Positions 23,692-32,410 of a DNA stretch of 39,678 nt are shown piece by piece; the stretch's first letter is position 1; the number at the start of each line of letters is the position of its first letter. The stretch comes from an uncultured Porphyromonas sp. Its GTDB lineage: Bacteria > Bacteroidota > Bacteroidia > Bacteroidales > Porphyromonadaceae. Under the pieces are notes generated by a model that saw only the letters and a list, made by a program, of their open reading frames with translations, made no database searches and was not told the origin of the DNA. The stretch lies in assembly GCF_900541275.1 (NCBI RefSeq), contig NZ_UQJH01000014.1, positions 1 to 39,678 on the forward strand, in the 5' to 3' direction. A program made the position numbers and the translations under genes.

Positions 23692-24879
23692 TTACTCTGT
23701 TAGTATACTTGTTAGTTGCGGATGTCTGAATAGGTGGGCGAGGAAGTGCCGGTCCTGCACGGCAAAGCGGAGACTCACGTAGGAGAGCTTGTCGGAGAGG
23801 ATGCCATCGTGGATCACGACCAGCCCTGGATTGCTCCGGATGAGGGTCTGCGCCATCTTCAGGTCCATAAAGAGGACCCTCCCGTAGCGGCGGATCAGGT
23901 CGATCCGGGGGTGGCTCTCCAAGCGGTCGATCGGGGTGGTGATCACGAGGGTCACCGGATGGTGGGCGCGCTCCTGCAACTCCAGCCCGAGGCGGAGCTG
24001 CTCCTCGCTCATCCGATCAATGTCGTAGGTGATGTAGAGGAGTGCCTGGGCGTCGGTGGCTGCGAGGTGGTGGCCCACCTCCTCACCCTGTGCGTCCAGC
24101 AGGATCAGGTCTGCCTCACTCTCCCGCTCGTGGGCGGGCTTGGCGGTGAGCTCCTCATACCGGACATAGGTCCAGGTGGAGTCGATGGTCGCCAGCTCAT
24201 CAGTCGTGAGTATGCGCTCCTGACCGGCTCGCTCGTAGATGTAGCGCATCCCGTCGTCTGCCGGTCGGTCGTAGAAGTGGCTGATCGGTGTGCCGACCTT
24301 GTAGGGACGGAAGTCGATCGTCGGCAGGTAGAGGAGGGGGTAGATATTGAAGGAGAGGAGCACCAGCGCCATAGTCGCTCCCGTGATCACCTGAGCTCTC
24401 AGGCTCCGGAGGGCGTAGAGGGCATCTCGGTGGCGGACCAGGAGGGTGAGGAGGAGCAGCAGGACCACGTTTTTCCAGAAGGTGGCCCCATTGCTGATCT
24501 TGAGAGCATCGCCGAAGCAGCCGCAGTCGGCGACCGGACTGGCGATGTAGATGTAGAGCGTCAGGCAGGTCATCGGCACCATCAGGACGAGGGTCGCGAT
24601 GGAGACCCACCGGTGACCTATGCCGAGTAGGAGGAGAGTGCCGAGGAGCGCCTCGAGGACATTGAGCCCCACAGCGAGGTAGGTAGCCAGCGACAGGTCG
24701 ATGGACTGTCCCGCGAGACCGAGGTACTCCATGATCTTGAGCCCGGTACCCATAGGGTCGATCCCCTTGGTGCAGCCGGAGAAGATAAAGAAGAGCCCCA
24801 CTAAGACCTGTACGACACGGACGATGAGGGTCAGTCCCGGGGAGGTGGCAGGGCGGTGGTCGGAGTAGCGGTGACGCAT
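23692..24879 (-). CDS. BT_3928-like membrane protein with DoxX domain
   Basis: A protein of 395 residues from the chosen start MRHRYSDHRP. The first 150 residues hold four DoxX/MauE-type membrane helices (VQVLVGLFFIFSGCTKGIDP, a family signature), a fifth helix lies near 165-185, and the C-terminal 200 residues form a periplasmic domain that resembles a thioredoxin fold without the CxxC pair. The function is not established; DoxX relatives are linked with redox and disulfide processes. The start at 24879 lies 13 bp after the DUF1599 stop, whereas the longer reading would overlap that gene by some 80 bp. The operon continues 3 bp later with tpiA. Confidence 0.82.
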   Translation of the reverse strand: MRHRYSDHRPATSPGLTLIVRVVQVLVGLFFIFSGCTKGIDPMGTGLKIMEYLGLAGQSIDLSLATYLAVGLNVLEALLGTLLLLGIGHRWVSIATLVLMVPMTCLTLYIYIASPVADCGCFGDALKISNGATFWKNVVLLLLLTLLVRHRDALYALRSLRAQVITGATMALVLLSFNIYPLLYLPTIDFRPYKVGTPISHFYDRPADDGMRYIYERAGQERILTTDELATIDSTWTYVRYEELTAKPAHERESEADLILLDAQGEEVGHHLAATDAQALLYITYDIDRMSEEQLRLGLELQERAHHPVTLVITTPIDRLESHPRIDLIRRYGRVLFMDLKMAQTLIRSNPGLVVIHDGILSDKLSYVSLRFAVQDRHFLAHLFRHPQLTSILTE

Positions 24880-24892
24880 GGCTGGTGGGCTA

Positions 24893-25483
24893 TTAGTACA
24901 TCGGGTCGGTCCCCTCGTCGATGCGGATGATGGCGAAGGCGGCGTAATTGCACATATCGAGGTAATTGGCATCGATGCCCTCGCTCACGCTCACCTCGCC
25001 ACGGTGGTCCTCTATCTGCTTGGTGCGGAAGATCTTCTGGAGGATGATGTCGGTGATCGAGGAGATACGCATAGAGCGCCACGCCTCACCATAGTCGTGA
25101 TTCTTATCCAGCATCAGATCCTTGGCGCGCTTGGCGTAGCTGTCGTACCAGCTGAGGAGCAGCTGGGGATCGACCCGGCTGTCATCGGCATAGCCGTGCT
25201 CCAGCTGCACCATCCCCATGAGGGAGTAATTGAAGATCCCGACAAACTCGCCCCTGATCCCGTCCTCGACACGCTGGACACCCAGCTCCTGTATGGAGCG
25301 GATGCGCTGTGCCTTGATCAGGATCTGGTCGGTGACCGCCGACGGACGCATGACCCGCCACGAGGCGCCGTAGTCGTCAAACTTCCGGAGGAAGAGCCCA
25401 CGGCACTCCTTAAGCACTGCATCGTACTGGCAGGCGGTATCGCGGGGGCTCACCTCAGGTCGTAGGCTCGCTCCCTCACTCAT
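24893..25483 (-). CDS. DUF1599 protein with internally duplicated domain
   Basis: A 196-residue cytosolic protein of the DUF1599 family, named in domain databases as a nucleotide-modification-associated domain. The sequence contains the domain twice: residues 20-95 and 113-190 both read YD...K....L...KF/NxDYGxxWRxMRxSxxTDxI..K..R...I, then an Asn-Tyr near the end (FNYSLMG, CNYAAFA). DYGASWR and DYGEAWR are the clearest pair. Its place in a pepE-DUF1599-DoxX-tpiA operon resembles the gene order of many Bacteroidales. The 4-bp overlap with pepE indicates coupling. The reaction is unknown. Confidence 0.85.
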   Translation of the reverse strand: MSEGASLRPEVSPRDTACQYDAVLKECRGLFLRKFDDYGASWRVMRPSAVTDQILIKAQRIRSIQELGVQRVEDGIRGEFVGIFNYSLMGMVQLEHGYADDSRVDPQLLLSWYDSYAKRAKDLMLDKNHDYGEAWRSMRISSITDIILQKIFRTKQIEDHRGEVSVSEGIDANYLDMCNYAAFAIIRIDEGTDPMY

Positions 25484-26217
25484 TTCTCCTCCTCGCGAGA
25501 GGGCTCCTGGAGGAGGAAGGAGAAGTCGCCCGTAGGCATCATCTCCTGAGTCTCCTCACCGCCGTGGTAGATGCGGACGTTATTTTCCCCATGCACCTCG
25601 ATCTCATCGCCCTGGATGAGGAAGCGGCTGCCCTCACGCAGTCCAGCGACGAAGATGTCCGGATTTTGCGTGATAAACTCTACGATGCGGAAGTCCCTCG
25701 TCTCGCCTCCGTGTCCCTCGGGGGCCTTGTCGAGGTAGTGAGGATTGATCTGGAAGGGGATCAGCCCGAGTGTGCGGAAGCTCTCCGGCTCAGCGATAGG
25801 CATATCATTGGTCGTCATAAGCGTGGGGCAGGCGACATTGGACCCTGCACTCCAGCCGGAGTAGGGGATCCCAAGGCTGACGGCTTCGCGGATCGGCTCC
25901 ATCAGCCCGAGGCGCTGCATCGTGGCGGTCAGCACCCAGGTATTTCCACCACCGACGAGGATGGCGGTCGCCTTCTTTATCGCTGCTACCGGGTCATCGT
26001 AGGTGTGCAGCCCGTGGACCTTGATCCCGAAGGGCTCGAGTGCCTTATTGACCTTGCTGACATACTCATCGTAGGAGTAGGTGATGGCGGCGTAGGGCAC
26101 GAGGATCACCTCCTCACGATCGGCCTCGGTGAGGAAGTCATTGAGATCGGGGCCGGCTTTCTCCAAGTAGCTCTCGCCAGGAGAGGCTGAGTTGCTGATC
26201 AGTAGTAATCGTCTCAT
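25480..26217 (-). CDS. pepE: Dipeptidase E (alpha-aspartyl dipeptidase)
   Basis: A 245-residue cytosolic serine peptidase (family S51) that cleaves dipeptides with N-terminal aspartate. Key parts are MRRLLLISNSASPGESYLEKA at the N-terminus (first strand), ILVGGGNTWVLT (oxyanion loop), the nucleophile Ser in YSGWSAGSNVACPT, and the INPHYLD segment with the catalytic His. The length matches the family. It is the first gene of the four-gene operon, with a TAAATTTG -7-like box at 26251-26258. Confidence 0.93.
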   Translation of the reverse strand: MRRLLLISNSASPGESYLEKAGPDLNDFLTEADREEVILVPYAAITYSYDEYVSKVNKALEPFGIKVHGLHTYDDPVAAIKKATAILVGGGNTWVLTATMQRLGLMEPIREAVSLGIPYSGWSAGSNVACPTLMTTNDMPIAEPESFRTLGLIPFQINPHYLDKAPEGHGGETRDFRIVEFITQNPDIFVAGLREGSRFLIQGDEIEVHGENNVRIYHGGEETQEMMPTGDFSFLLQEPSREEEK

Positions 26218-26250
26218 AGGTCTAAGTGTATTGTCTGATTAGTTGTTATG

Positions 26251-26258
26251 CAAATTTA
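26251..26258 (-). promoter_or_regulatory. Candidate -7 element of the pepE-tpiA operon
   Basis: TAAATTTG on the minus strand, 33 bp before the pepE ATG. No clear -33 box. Confidence 0.45.
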
Positions 26259-26275
26259 CCCATTTATCTCCGCCC

Positions 26276-27649
26276 TCACACGAGATGCACCCCGCGCCAC
26301 TTCCCCGAGCGCATAAAGAGGTAGCTGCGGACGGCGATGATGCCGAAGTAGATCGCCTCCACCGTAAAGCAGACGGCGATGGGTGCGCGGAGCAGGTAGA
26401 CCATCGCCACGGCATAGAGGAGGTAAAAGATATTGCCTGTGAGCTCGATGCGGAAGACCTTCTGCGTCGACCCCACCCCGCCGACGGCATGGAAGTACAT
26501 ATTCCCCACACTCGCTATGACAAAGGAGAGGCAGAGTACGCGCATCGATGGCACGGCCGCCGTGATCAGCGCCGGGTCGTCGGTAAAGACACGGAGGACG
26601 GAGGAGGCAAAGAGGGAGACCAGTGCCGCCAGTACCGCCGCTGTGCCGAGGGAGAGACGGCTCGCCCGGTGCAGGTAGGGTGCGATCTCGTCCGCAGCAT
26701 CGGCACCCATCAGCTGCCCCGTGGTGGTCCGTACAGCGGTGCCGTAAGAGATGATCGGGATGAAGAGGACATTGTAGACGCTTCGCGAGATCGAGGCGAC
26801 ACCGAGAGACATCTCCCCGAGGCTCTCGAGCATAAAGAAGAAGAGCGTCCAGACGCTCTGAGACATCAGCGCCTGCAGCATCAGGAAGTAGGAGATATGG
26901 AGCAGCGAGCGCGCCACTGAGCCATCCCAGCGCAGCATATCCCGCATATCCATACCATACTTCTTGAGGTCCACACGGGTGCGGATATAGAGGAGGTAAA
27001 AGATGAGGGAGGCGCCCTCGGCGCAGACACTGGCGATGGCGGCGCCCTTGACGCCCAGCGCGGGGAGCCCGAGGTTACCGAAGATCAGCGCCCAGTCGAG
27101 GACGATATTCACGACCGACATCACGAGGGAATTGTAGGTCAGCACCTTCGTCTCCCCTATCCCGACAAAGAAGGACCGCATCGAGGAGGAGATAAAGATA
27201 AAGATGAAGCCGAGCATCCGGTAGTCCCAGTACTCCATCGCCGCCGCTCCCACCGCCTTGCTCGTGAGCAGCGTGCCGAAAGCCCATCGCCCTATCGGCA
27301 TCGCGAGCACGATCGCGAGGATCGCCGCCCCGAGGAGCATCATGATACTATTGCCGAGGACGTTACCGATGGAGCGGTACTGGCCGGCGCCATACTTATG
27401 GCTGATGATGATCTGCGTGCCGGAGGCGAGACCGAAGCCTATGGTAAAGATGCTGAAGTAGACCAGCGCAGCAATCGAGGCACCACCCAGTTCTGTCACC
27501 CCGAGACGACCAAGGAATGCGGTGTCGATGACACCGATGAGGTTTTGCGCCATCAGAGAGATGACCACCGGCCCGGAGAGCCGGAGGAGTCTCCTCAGTG
27601 AGGTGTCGGGGATCTCTCTCCGGAGTAGTGTCTCTGAGTCTGCCTGCAT
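26276..27649 (-). CDS. MATE family efflux transporter
   Basis: A 457-residue inner-membrane exporter with about 12 membrane helices, driven in the family by Na+ or H+ and typically exporting cationic drugs or metabolites. Family marks are LSGPVVISLMAQNLIGVIDTAF near the N-terminus (helix 1), FLGRLGVTELGGASIA, and the repeated second half starting near residue 240. I chose MQADSETLL at 27649 because a purine-rich AGGAAG site precedes it and because the upstream ATG falls in the -7 promoter box. It is a single gene; the substrate cannot be read from the sequence. Confidence 0.9.
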   Translation of the reverse strand: MQADSETLLRREIPDTSLRRLLRLSGPVVISLMAQNLIGVIDTAFLGRLGVTELGGASIAALVYFSIFTIGFGLASGTQIIISHKYGAGQYRSIGNVLGNSIMMLLGAAILAIVLAMPIGRWAFGTLLTSKAVGAAAMEYWDYRMLGFIFIFISSSMRSFFVGIGETKVLTYNSLVMSVVNIVLDWALIFGNLGLPALGVKGAAIASVCAEGASLIFYLLYIRTRVDLKKYGMDMRDMLRWDGSVARSLLHISYFLMLQALMSQSVWTLFFFMLESLGEMSLGVASISRSVYNVLFIPIISYGTAVRTTTGQLMGADAADEIAPYLHRASRLSLGTAAVLAALVSLFASSVLRVFTDDPALITAAVPSMRVLCLSFVIASVGNMYFHAVGGVGSTQKVFRIELTGNIFYLLYAVAMVYLLRAPIAVCFTVEAIYFGIIAVRSYLFMRSGKWRGVHLV

Positions 27650-27670
27650 AGATCTTCCTTTACTTCCACA

Positions 27671-27678
27671 CAAAGGTA
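27671..27678 (-). promoter_or_regulatory. -7 element of the MATE transporter gene
   Basis: TACCTTTG on the minus strand, 21 bp before the ATG. The -33 region is not a clear match. Confidence 0.55.
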
Positions 27679-27761
27679 CACATTATTGCCAGCGCACCCT
27701 CAGAGAGATGACAGGTCAGGCTAGGGGTGTCTGCTCCCTTTTGTGACCTTTTTCCCCCTCC

Positions 27762-29177
27762 TCAGAGGACAAAGGTGGCGAGGAGGAGATCACCGATGGC
27801 TCTTCGCACCTCGCTGTGTCGGATGGTGTGGTTATTGACCATCACGGAGACGGCATAGGTCCTACCCCCGTGGGTGATGTATCCGGCGTAGCAGGTGACC
27901 CCGTGGATGCTGCCGCTCTTCATCCGTCCCGCACCCTCGAGCCGGGTGCCGGCGAGGAGCAGCCTGAGGGTCCCCTCCTGACCGATGGCGGGGAGCAACT
28001 GGGGGAAGCCGACGCCATCCGTCTCGCGCCATACCCTCGTGAGGAGATCAGTCATATAGGCGGGGGCCACCTTATTGGCTCTGGTGAGTCCGCTACCATC
28101 GTACATCTCGAGGAGGGCACCGGGGATGCCCTGCGAGGCCCAGTGGTCTCTCACTGCGCGGATGGCTGTCTCCGTCACGGTCTCCCCGGGGAGGGCAGGG
28201 ATCCTGTCGGCAATCAGCCGGAGGCACCCCTCAGCATACATATTAATGGAGAGGTGGTTGGTCAGCCTGATGATCTCGCTCAGCTGTGGTGAGTAGTGCG
28301 TCATCAGTCGGGCACTTCCGCGGGGGAGCTGTGCCACGGTGCGGTAGTCGCCGTCGACGGTGATGCCGTCACGTCGCAGCCGGTCACGTACGCGCTTGGC
28401 AAGGAGGAGGGGTGGGTCGGGGACCGCCCCACGGATGCCGAGGCTCTTGGCTCGCGAGGGGTAGGCCCCGGTGATGGCGAGGGAGCCATCGGAGAGGGGG
28501 AAGGAGGAGACGTAAAGCGAGTCGGAGGTGATGCGTGAGGTACGGGCGTAGAGTCCCACGAGCCTAAGCCCCGGCACCTCGGGCGAGACGCTGAAGTCCC
28601 GACCGTAGTTTCGGAAGCTGAGGTAGTAGGTATTGTCCAGCACATTGAGCATAAAGTGGCCCGCGCCGTAGTAGTTGCCCATATCGACAGCGGACCAGTA
28701 GGGGTTGACCGCCTGGAAGTCCCGCCGGTCGGAGAGCGCCAGCACCGAGCCGGTGACCCGGCTGACGCCTCGCTCGCGGAGGGCAGCGGTGATCTCGTCA
28801 TAGAGCGCCCAGCGCTCATCCCTGGGGAGATATTTGGACTCAATCGTCGGGTCACCGTGCCCCACGAGGCAGAGGTCGCCCTCCAGCACACCGTCCCGCA
28901 CGGGTCCGGTCATCATCACCTCGGTCGGGATGCGGTAGTCGGGGCCGAGGATCCGGTAGGCGGCAGCGGTGGAGATGATCTTCATCGTGCTGGCGGGGGT
29001 GAGGAGGTGACTTGCCTGCAGGTCGACCACCTGCAGCCCTGTGGAGACGTCGCGGACGCTGAGGCCCCAGGCAGTGTCATCGAGCAGCTCAGGGATGACG
29101 GCAGGCACCCGGACGGACTGCGCCGCAAGGGTGGATAGGAGGGTGAGGGAGAGGAAGTAGAGAGATAAGCGTCTCAT
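27762..29177 (-). CDS. dacB: D-alanyl-D-alanine carboxypeptidase/endopeptidase (PBP4, family S13)
   Basis: A 471-residue periplasmic penicillin-binding protein that trims peptidoglycan peptides and cleaves cross-links. The start MRRLSLYFLSLTLL gives a standard signal peptide with cleavage after TLAAQ; the longer frame would add 23 residues that destroy it. The three penicillin-binding motifs are visible: STMK in LTPASTMKIIS, SIN in HLSINMYAEG and KSG in RMKSGSIHG. The insert between the first two motifs is long, as usual in this family. It is a single gene, divergent from the AI-2E family gene. Confidence 0.93.
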   Translation of the reverse strand: MRRLSLYFLSLTLLSTLAAQSVRVPAVIPELLDDTAWGLSVRDVSTGLQVVDLQASHLLTPASTMKIISTAAAYRILGPDYRIPTEVMMTGPVRDGVLEGDLCLVGHGDPTIESKYLPRDERWALYDEITAALRERGVSRVTGSVLALSDRRDFQAVNPYWSAVDMGNYYGAGHFMLNVLDNTYYLSFRNYGRDFSVSPEVPGLRLVGLYARTSRITSDSLYVSSFPLSDGSLAITGAYPSRAKSLGIRGAVPDPPLLLAKRVRDRLRRDGITVDGDYRTVAQLPRGSARLMTHYSPQLSEIIRLTNHLSINMYAEGCLRLIADRIPALPGETVTETAIRAVRDHWASQGIPGALLEMYDGSGLTRANKVAPAYMTDLLTRVWRETDGVGFPQLLPAIGQEGTLRLLLAGTRLEGAGRMKSGSIHGVTCYAGYITHGGRTYAVSVMVNNHTIRHSEVRRAIGDLLLATFVL

Positions 29178-29186
29178 GGAAAATGG

Positions 29187-29194
29187 TATCTTTG
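29187..29194 (+). promoter_or_regulatory. Possible -7 element for the AI-2E/rsmH operon
   Basis: TATCTTTG on the plus strand, 126 bp before the first gene. The long distance and lack of a -33 box make it weak. Confidence 0.3.
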
Positions 29195-29320
29195 TGGCGT
29201 GGATGCCACACGACATCCGCATCCACTTATGGGGGACCTCCTGCATTGAGGTCGTTCATATAGGTATAAAGATAGACAAAATTTCCCTTCCTCCGAGCGA
29301 GGAAACCTCGCGACTCGTTT

Positions 29321-30592
29321 ATGCTGACAAACTTTTTCAGAAAAGAATTTACTCTAGATCGGACTGTCCGATGCCTCTTTGCGATCGCAGTGATGGCGCT
29401 CGCGATTTATCTCGTCGGCTCACTCGAGGTGATCCTCTGGCCCTTTGTCCTCGCCTGGATCACCGCAGCAGTGTTGATGCCGCTGGTACACTACTTCGAG
29501 CGGAAGTGGCACATACGGCAGCGAGGCTGGTCAGTGACGCTGGTGGTACTGCTCTTCCTGCTCATCGTCGGGGGATTCCTCGCCTTTGTCATCCCATCTG
29601 TGATCAACGAGGTGAGCAAGGGATGGAGCCTGATCTCGCGCTACACCGATGCGGAGGTACTTCTGGCGATAGTGCCGGAGCAGTACCGCACCGATGTCGC
29701 CAATGCCCTCAATCTCGATATGTGGCTCCAGCACTTTGAGATCAAGGAGATCCTCGACTACCTGATGCAGGCTGCCTCGGCGGGCTGGGATATGCTCTCG
29801 AGCGCTATGGGGATAGTGAGCGGCTTTACCGTGGTCTTCCTCTTCGTGATGTACCTCTTCTTCATCCTCCTCGACTATGAGGTGCTGATCCACGGGCTCT
29901 ACCACCTATTCCCCCACAAGATCCGCCACTACGCCATGGAGGCCGGTGAGGTGATCAATGTCTACGTCAATAGCTACATACGTGGTCAGGGTCTGATCGC
30001 ACTGATCATAGCCGCCTATCTCGCCGTCGGCTTTGGACTTATGGGCATGCCTATGGGGATCACCCTCGGACTGCTGATCGGGATCCTCAACTTTGTCCCC
30101 TATCTCCAGATCGTTGGCTACCCGCCTCTCGTGCTCTGCTGTGCGTTGCAGTCCGTAGCCACGGGGCAGAATTTCTGGGTCGTGCTGCTGATCGCCGTCG
30201 CCATCATGATGGTCTCGGAGGTGCTGCAGGACTTCGTGCTCCGACCACTGATCATGCAGAAGAGCCTCGGCATGCGCGCATCGATCATCATCCTCTCGCT
30301 GGCCGTCTGGGGATTCCTCCTCGGGGCGATCGGTATCTTCTTCGCCCTCCCCTTCACGATGGTGATCTACTACTTCTACATGAAATACGTGGTCGGCGAG
30401 CCGATACCACTCTATACCCTCAGTGAGGAGAAACTGACGAAGAAGGAGGAGAAGGCGCAGAAAAAAGCGCAGGAGCGCTTCGAGAGAGAGCGCGCCGATA
30501 GGCTCCTCAGTATGAATAAGGATGGTCGCAATCCCATCGTCGTCACGACACAGGAGGACATCGATGAGAGCTACACCACCGAGGAGAAATGA
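29321..30592 (+). CDS. AI-2E family transporter (PerM-like)
   Basis: A 423-residue inner-membrane protein. About eight membrane helices lie between residues 18 and 340, with the family region GQGLIALIIAAYLAVGFGLMGMP and LIGILNFVPYLQIVGYPP (around 215-265) typical of the AI-2E exporter/PerM family. The C-terminal 70 residues are charged and cytoplasmic (KEEKAQKKAQERFERERADR), longer than in many relatives. Members export autoinducer-2 or act as Na+/H+ antiporters; the substrate here is unknown. Its stop overlaps the start of the DUF4286 gene by 4 bp. Confidence 0.9.
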   Translation: MLTNFFRKEFTLDRTVRCLFAIAVMALAIYLVGSLEVILWPFVLAWITAAVLMPLVHYFERKWHIRQRGWSVTLVVLLFLLIVGGFLAFVIPSVINEVSKGWSLISRYTDAEVLLAIVPEQYRTDVANALNLDMWLQHFEIKEILDYLMQAASAGWDMLSSAMGIVSGFTVVFLFVMYLFFILLDYEVLIHGLYHLFPHKIRHYAMEAGEVINVYVNSYIRGQGLIALIIAAYLAVGFGLMGMPMGITLGLLIGILNFVPYLQIVGYPPLVLCCALQSVATGQNFWVVLLIAVAIMMVSEVLQDFVLRPLIMQKSLGMRASIIILSLAVWGFLLGAIGIFFALPFTMVIYYFYMKYVVGEPIPLYTLSEEKLTKKEEKAQKKAQERFERERADRLLSMNKDGRNPIVVTTQEDIDESYTTEEK

Positions 30593-30882
30593 GCTGCTAC
30601 ATCTACAATATCACGCTCTCCTGCGAGCCGGAGCTGCTGGACGAGGTCCTCTTTTACCTCCGAGAGCGGCTACTGCCCGCCTGGCGGGACTACGAGGGAG
30701 TGACGGCTGTCCGGCTCCTCCGCCTGCCCGATGAGGGAGGGTATGCCCTTCAGCTCGAGGGCGACCGGCGGGAGCTACTGGAGGAGCTGAGGCTCACGGA
30801 GGATCGCGAGCTGCACCGACTGATGCAGACCTATCCGCGGAGGGTGCTCCCCTTTATGACCAAGCTGGAGGTGCTGGAGTGA
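30589..30882 (+). CDS. DUF4286 family small protein
   Basis: A 97-residue soluble protein that reads like a ferredoxin-like alpha/beta fold (MSCYIYNITLSCEPELLDEVLFYL, then GYALQLEGDRRELLEEL and PFMTKLEVLE). DUF4286 proteins are common in Bacteroidota and have no assigned role. It overlaps the AI-2E family gene by 4 bp and lies 3 bp before rsmH, so all three are translated from one message. Confidence 0.85.
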   Translation: MSCYIYNITLSCEPELLDEVLFYLRERLLPAWRDYEGVTAVRLLRLPDEGGYALQLEGDRRELLEELRLTEDRELHRLMQTYPRRVLPFMTKLEVLE

Positions 30883-30885
30883 CCC

Positions 30886-31842
30886 ATGAGTGAGGAGAGG
30901 AGCAGCAGCCCCACGACAGCAGGGGTCTATCATGTGCCGGCACTGCTGCGGGAGACCGTCGACAGCCTGATCACCGACCCTGATGGGATCTACGTCGATG
31001 CCACCTTTGGCGGCGGCGGGCACTCGCGGGAGATCCTGAGCCGGCTGGGACCCGAGGGACACCTCTTCGGTCTCGACCGCGACCTCGATGCGCGCGACCG
31101 GTGCGACATCAGCGATGAGCGCTTCACCTTTGTCCGGACCGACTTCCGCTACCTCTCCCGCTTCCTCACCTACTTCGGCGTGCCCCGCATCGATGGTCTG
31201 CTCGCCGACCTCGGAGTCTCGTCGCACGACTTTGACGAGGAGGGGCGAGGCTTCTCCTTCCGCTACGACGATGCGCCGATAGATATGCGGATGAATCAGT
31301 CCGCCGGTGAGACCGCCCGTCAGCTGATCGACCGGCTGGAGTGGACCGAGCTCGCCACGCTGCTGCACACCTACGGTGAGGTGCAGCAGTCCCGCCGCGC
31401 CGCCACGCTGATCAAGCAGGCTGCCGAGCGGGGCGAGCTGGAGACGATGAAGGGGCTGATCGATGCGCTGAGCCCGATCGCACCGGAGAGGAATAAGAAG
31501 CTCCGGAATAAGGTGCTCTCGCAGGTCTTCCAGGCACTGCGCATCGCCGTGAATGACGAGATGGGCGCCCTCTATGCGCTCTTAGAGTCGCTCCCGACCC
31601 TGCTCGCTCCCGGCGGGCGGGCGGTCTTCCTCACCTATCACTCGCTCGAGGATCGCCCGGTGAAGAATTTCTTCCGGTACGGCAACGTAGCGGGCGACCG
31701 AGAGACGGACCTCTACGGCAACCTCAGGGCGCCACTCCGACCGCTCTCAAGCAAGCCGATCATCCCCTCAGACGAGGAGATAGAGCGCAATCCCCGCGTC
31801 CGCTCCGCCAAGCTCCGTGCCGCCGAGCTGGTCTCAGAGTAA
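30886..31842 (+). CDS. rsmH: 16S rRNA (cytosine-1402-N4)-methyltransferase RsmH
   Basis: Methylates N4 of C1402 in the decoding centre of 16S rRNA using S-adenosylmethionine. Motifs are VDATFGGGGHSREIL (SAM binding), LADLGVSSHDFDEEGRGFSF, RNKVLSQVFQALRIAVNDEM and VFLTYHSLEDRPVKNFF. At 318 residues it is full-length, beginning with the usual HVPALLRETVD. In most bacteria the gene opens the division-cell wall (dcw) cluster after mraZ; here it ends an AI-2E/DUF4286 operon and faces queF, with no ftsL or pbp gene behind it. Confidence 0.96.
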   Translation: MSEERSSSPTTAGVYHVPALLRETVDSLITDPDGIYVDATFGGGGHSREILSRLGPEGHLFGLDRDLDARDRCDISDERFTFVRTDFRYLSRFLTYFGVPRIDGLLADLGVSSHDFDEEGRGFSFRYDDAPIDMRMNQSAGETARQLIDRLEWTELATLLHTYGEVQQSRRAATLIKQAAERGELETMKGLIDALSPIAPERNKKLRNKVLSQVFQALRIAVNDEMGALYALLESLPTLLAPGGRAVFLTYHSLEDRPVKNFFRYGNVAGDRETDLYGNLRAPLRPLSSKPIIPSDEEIERNPRVRSAKLRAAELVSE

Positions 31843-31848
31843 AAAAGC

Positions 31849-32325
31849 TTACTCGTGTGCCTCGAGACGGCGCTCCGCCAGCTGCTCGTAGCGGGTGCCT
31901 GGACGGCCGTAATTGGCGTAGGGGTAGATGCTGATGCCGCCTCGGGGCGTGAAGAGCCCCGTCACCTCGATGTACTTCGGGTCCATCACGCGGATCAGAT
32001 CCTTCATGATGATATTGACGCAGTCCTCATGGAAAGCCCCGTGGTTGCGGAAGGAGAAGAGATAGATCTTCAGCGCCTTGCTCTCCACCATCCGCACGTC
32101 TGGGATGTAACTGATCCGGATCTCGGCAAAGTCCGGCTGCCCCGTGATCGGGCAGAGGCTGGTAAACTCAGGGCAATTGAAGCGGACCCAGTAGTCGTTG
32201 TCCGGGTGCTTATTGACAAACGTCTCCAGCACCGACGGATCGTAGTCCTCCGGATAGTGCGTATCGTGCGGGCGGAGCAGCTGCAGCCCCTCCTCTTCTC
32301 TCTCTTTGTCTCTATGTGCTGTCAT
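31849..32325 (-). CDS. queF: NADPH-dependent 7-cyano-7-deazaguanine reductase QueF
   Basis: Reduces preQ0 to preQ1 in the queuosine pathway. The 158-residue form is the single-domain (YkvM) type. The nucleophile is Cys58 in SLCPITGQPDFA with the acid Asp65, followed by VESKALKIYLFSFRNHGAFHEDC (residues 81-103 region) with the substrate Glu/His. I took MTAHRDKE at 32325; an alternative ATG three codons upstream cannot be excluded. It converges with rsmH after 6 bp with no terminator between them. Other que genes are not in the window. Confidence 0.95.
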   Translation of the reverse strand: MTAHRDKEREEEGLQLLRPHDTHYPEDYDPSVLETFVNKHPDNDYWVRFNCPEFTSLCPITGQPDFAEIRISYIPDVRMVESKALKIYLFSFRNHGAFHEDCVNIIMKDLIRVMDPKYIEVTGLFTPRGGISIYPYANYGRPGTRYEQLAERRLEAHE

Positions 32326-32345
32326 AAGGATCATTCGTTATGGGG

Positions 32346-32353
32346 CAAAAGTA
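32346..32353 (-). promoter_or_regulatory. -7 element of queF
   Basis: TACTTTTG on the minus strand, 20 bp before the ATG. The divergent PAS gene has its own -7 box only 24 bp away, so the two promoters lie back to back. Confidence 0.5.
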
Positions 32354-32376
32354 GCGATTTTATCTCCAAGTGTGGG

Positions 32377-32384
32377 TACCTTTG
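32377..32384 (+). promoter_or_regulatory. -7 element of the PAS protein gene
   Basis: TACCTTTG on the plus strand, 26 bp before the ATG at 32411. The -33 box is weak. Confidence 0.55.
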
Positions 32385-32410
32385 CGACACAACACTTAGT
32401 CACCACTATT

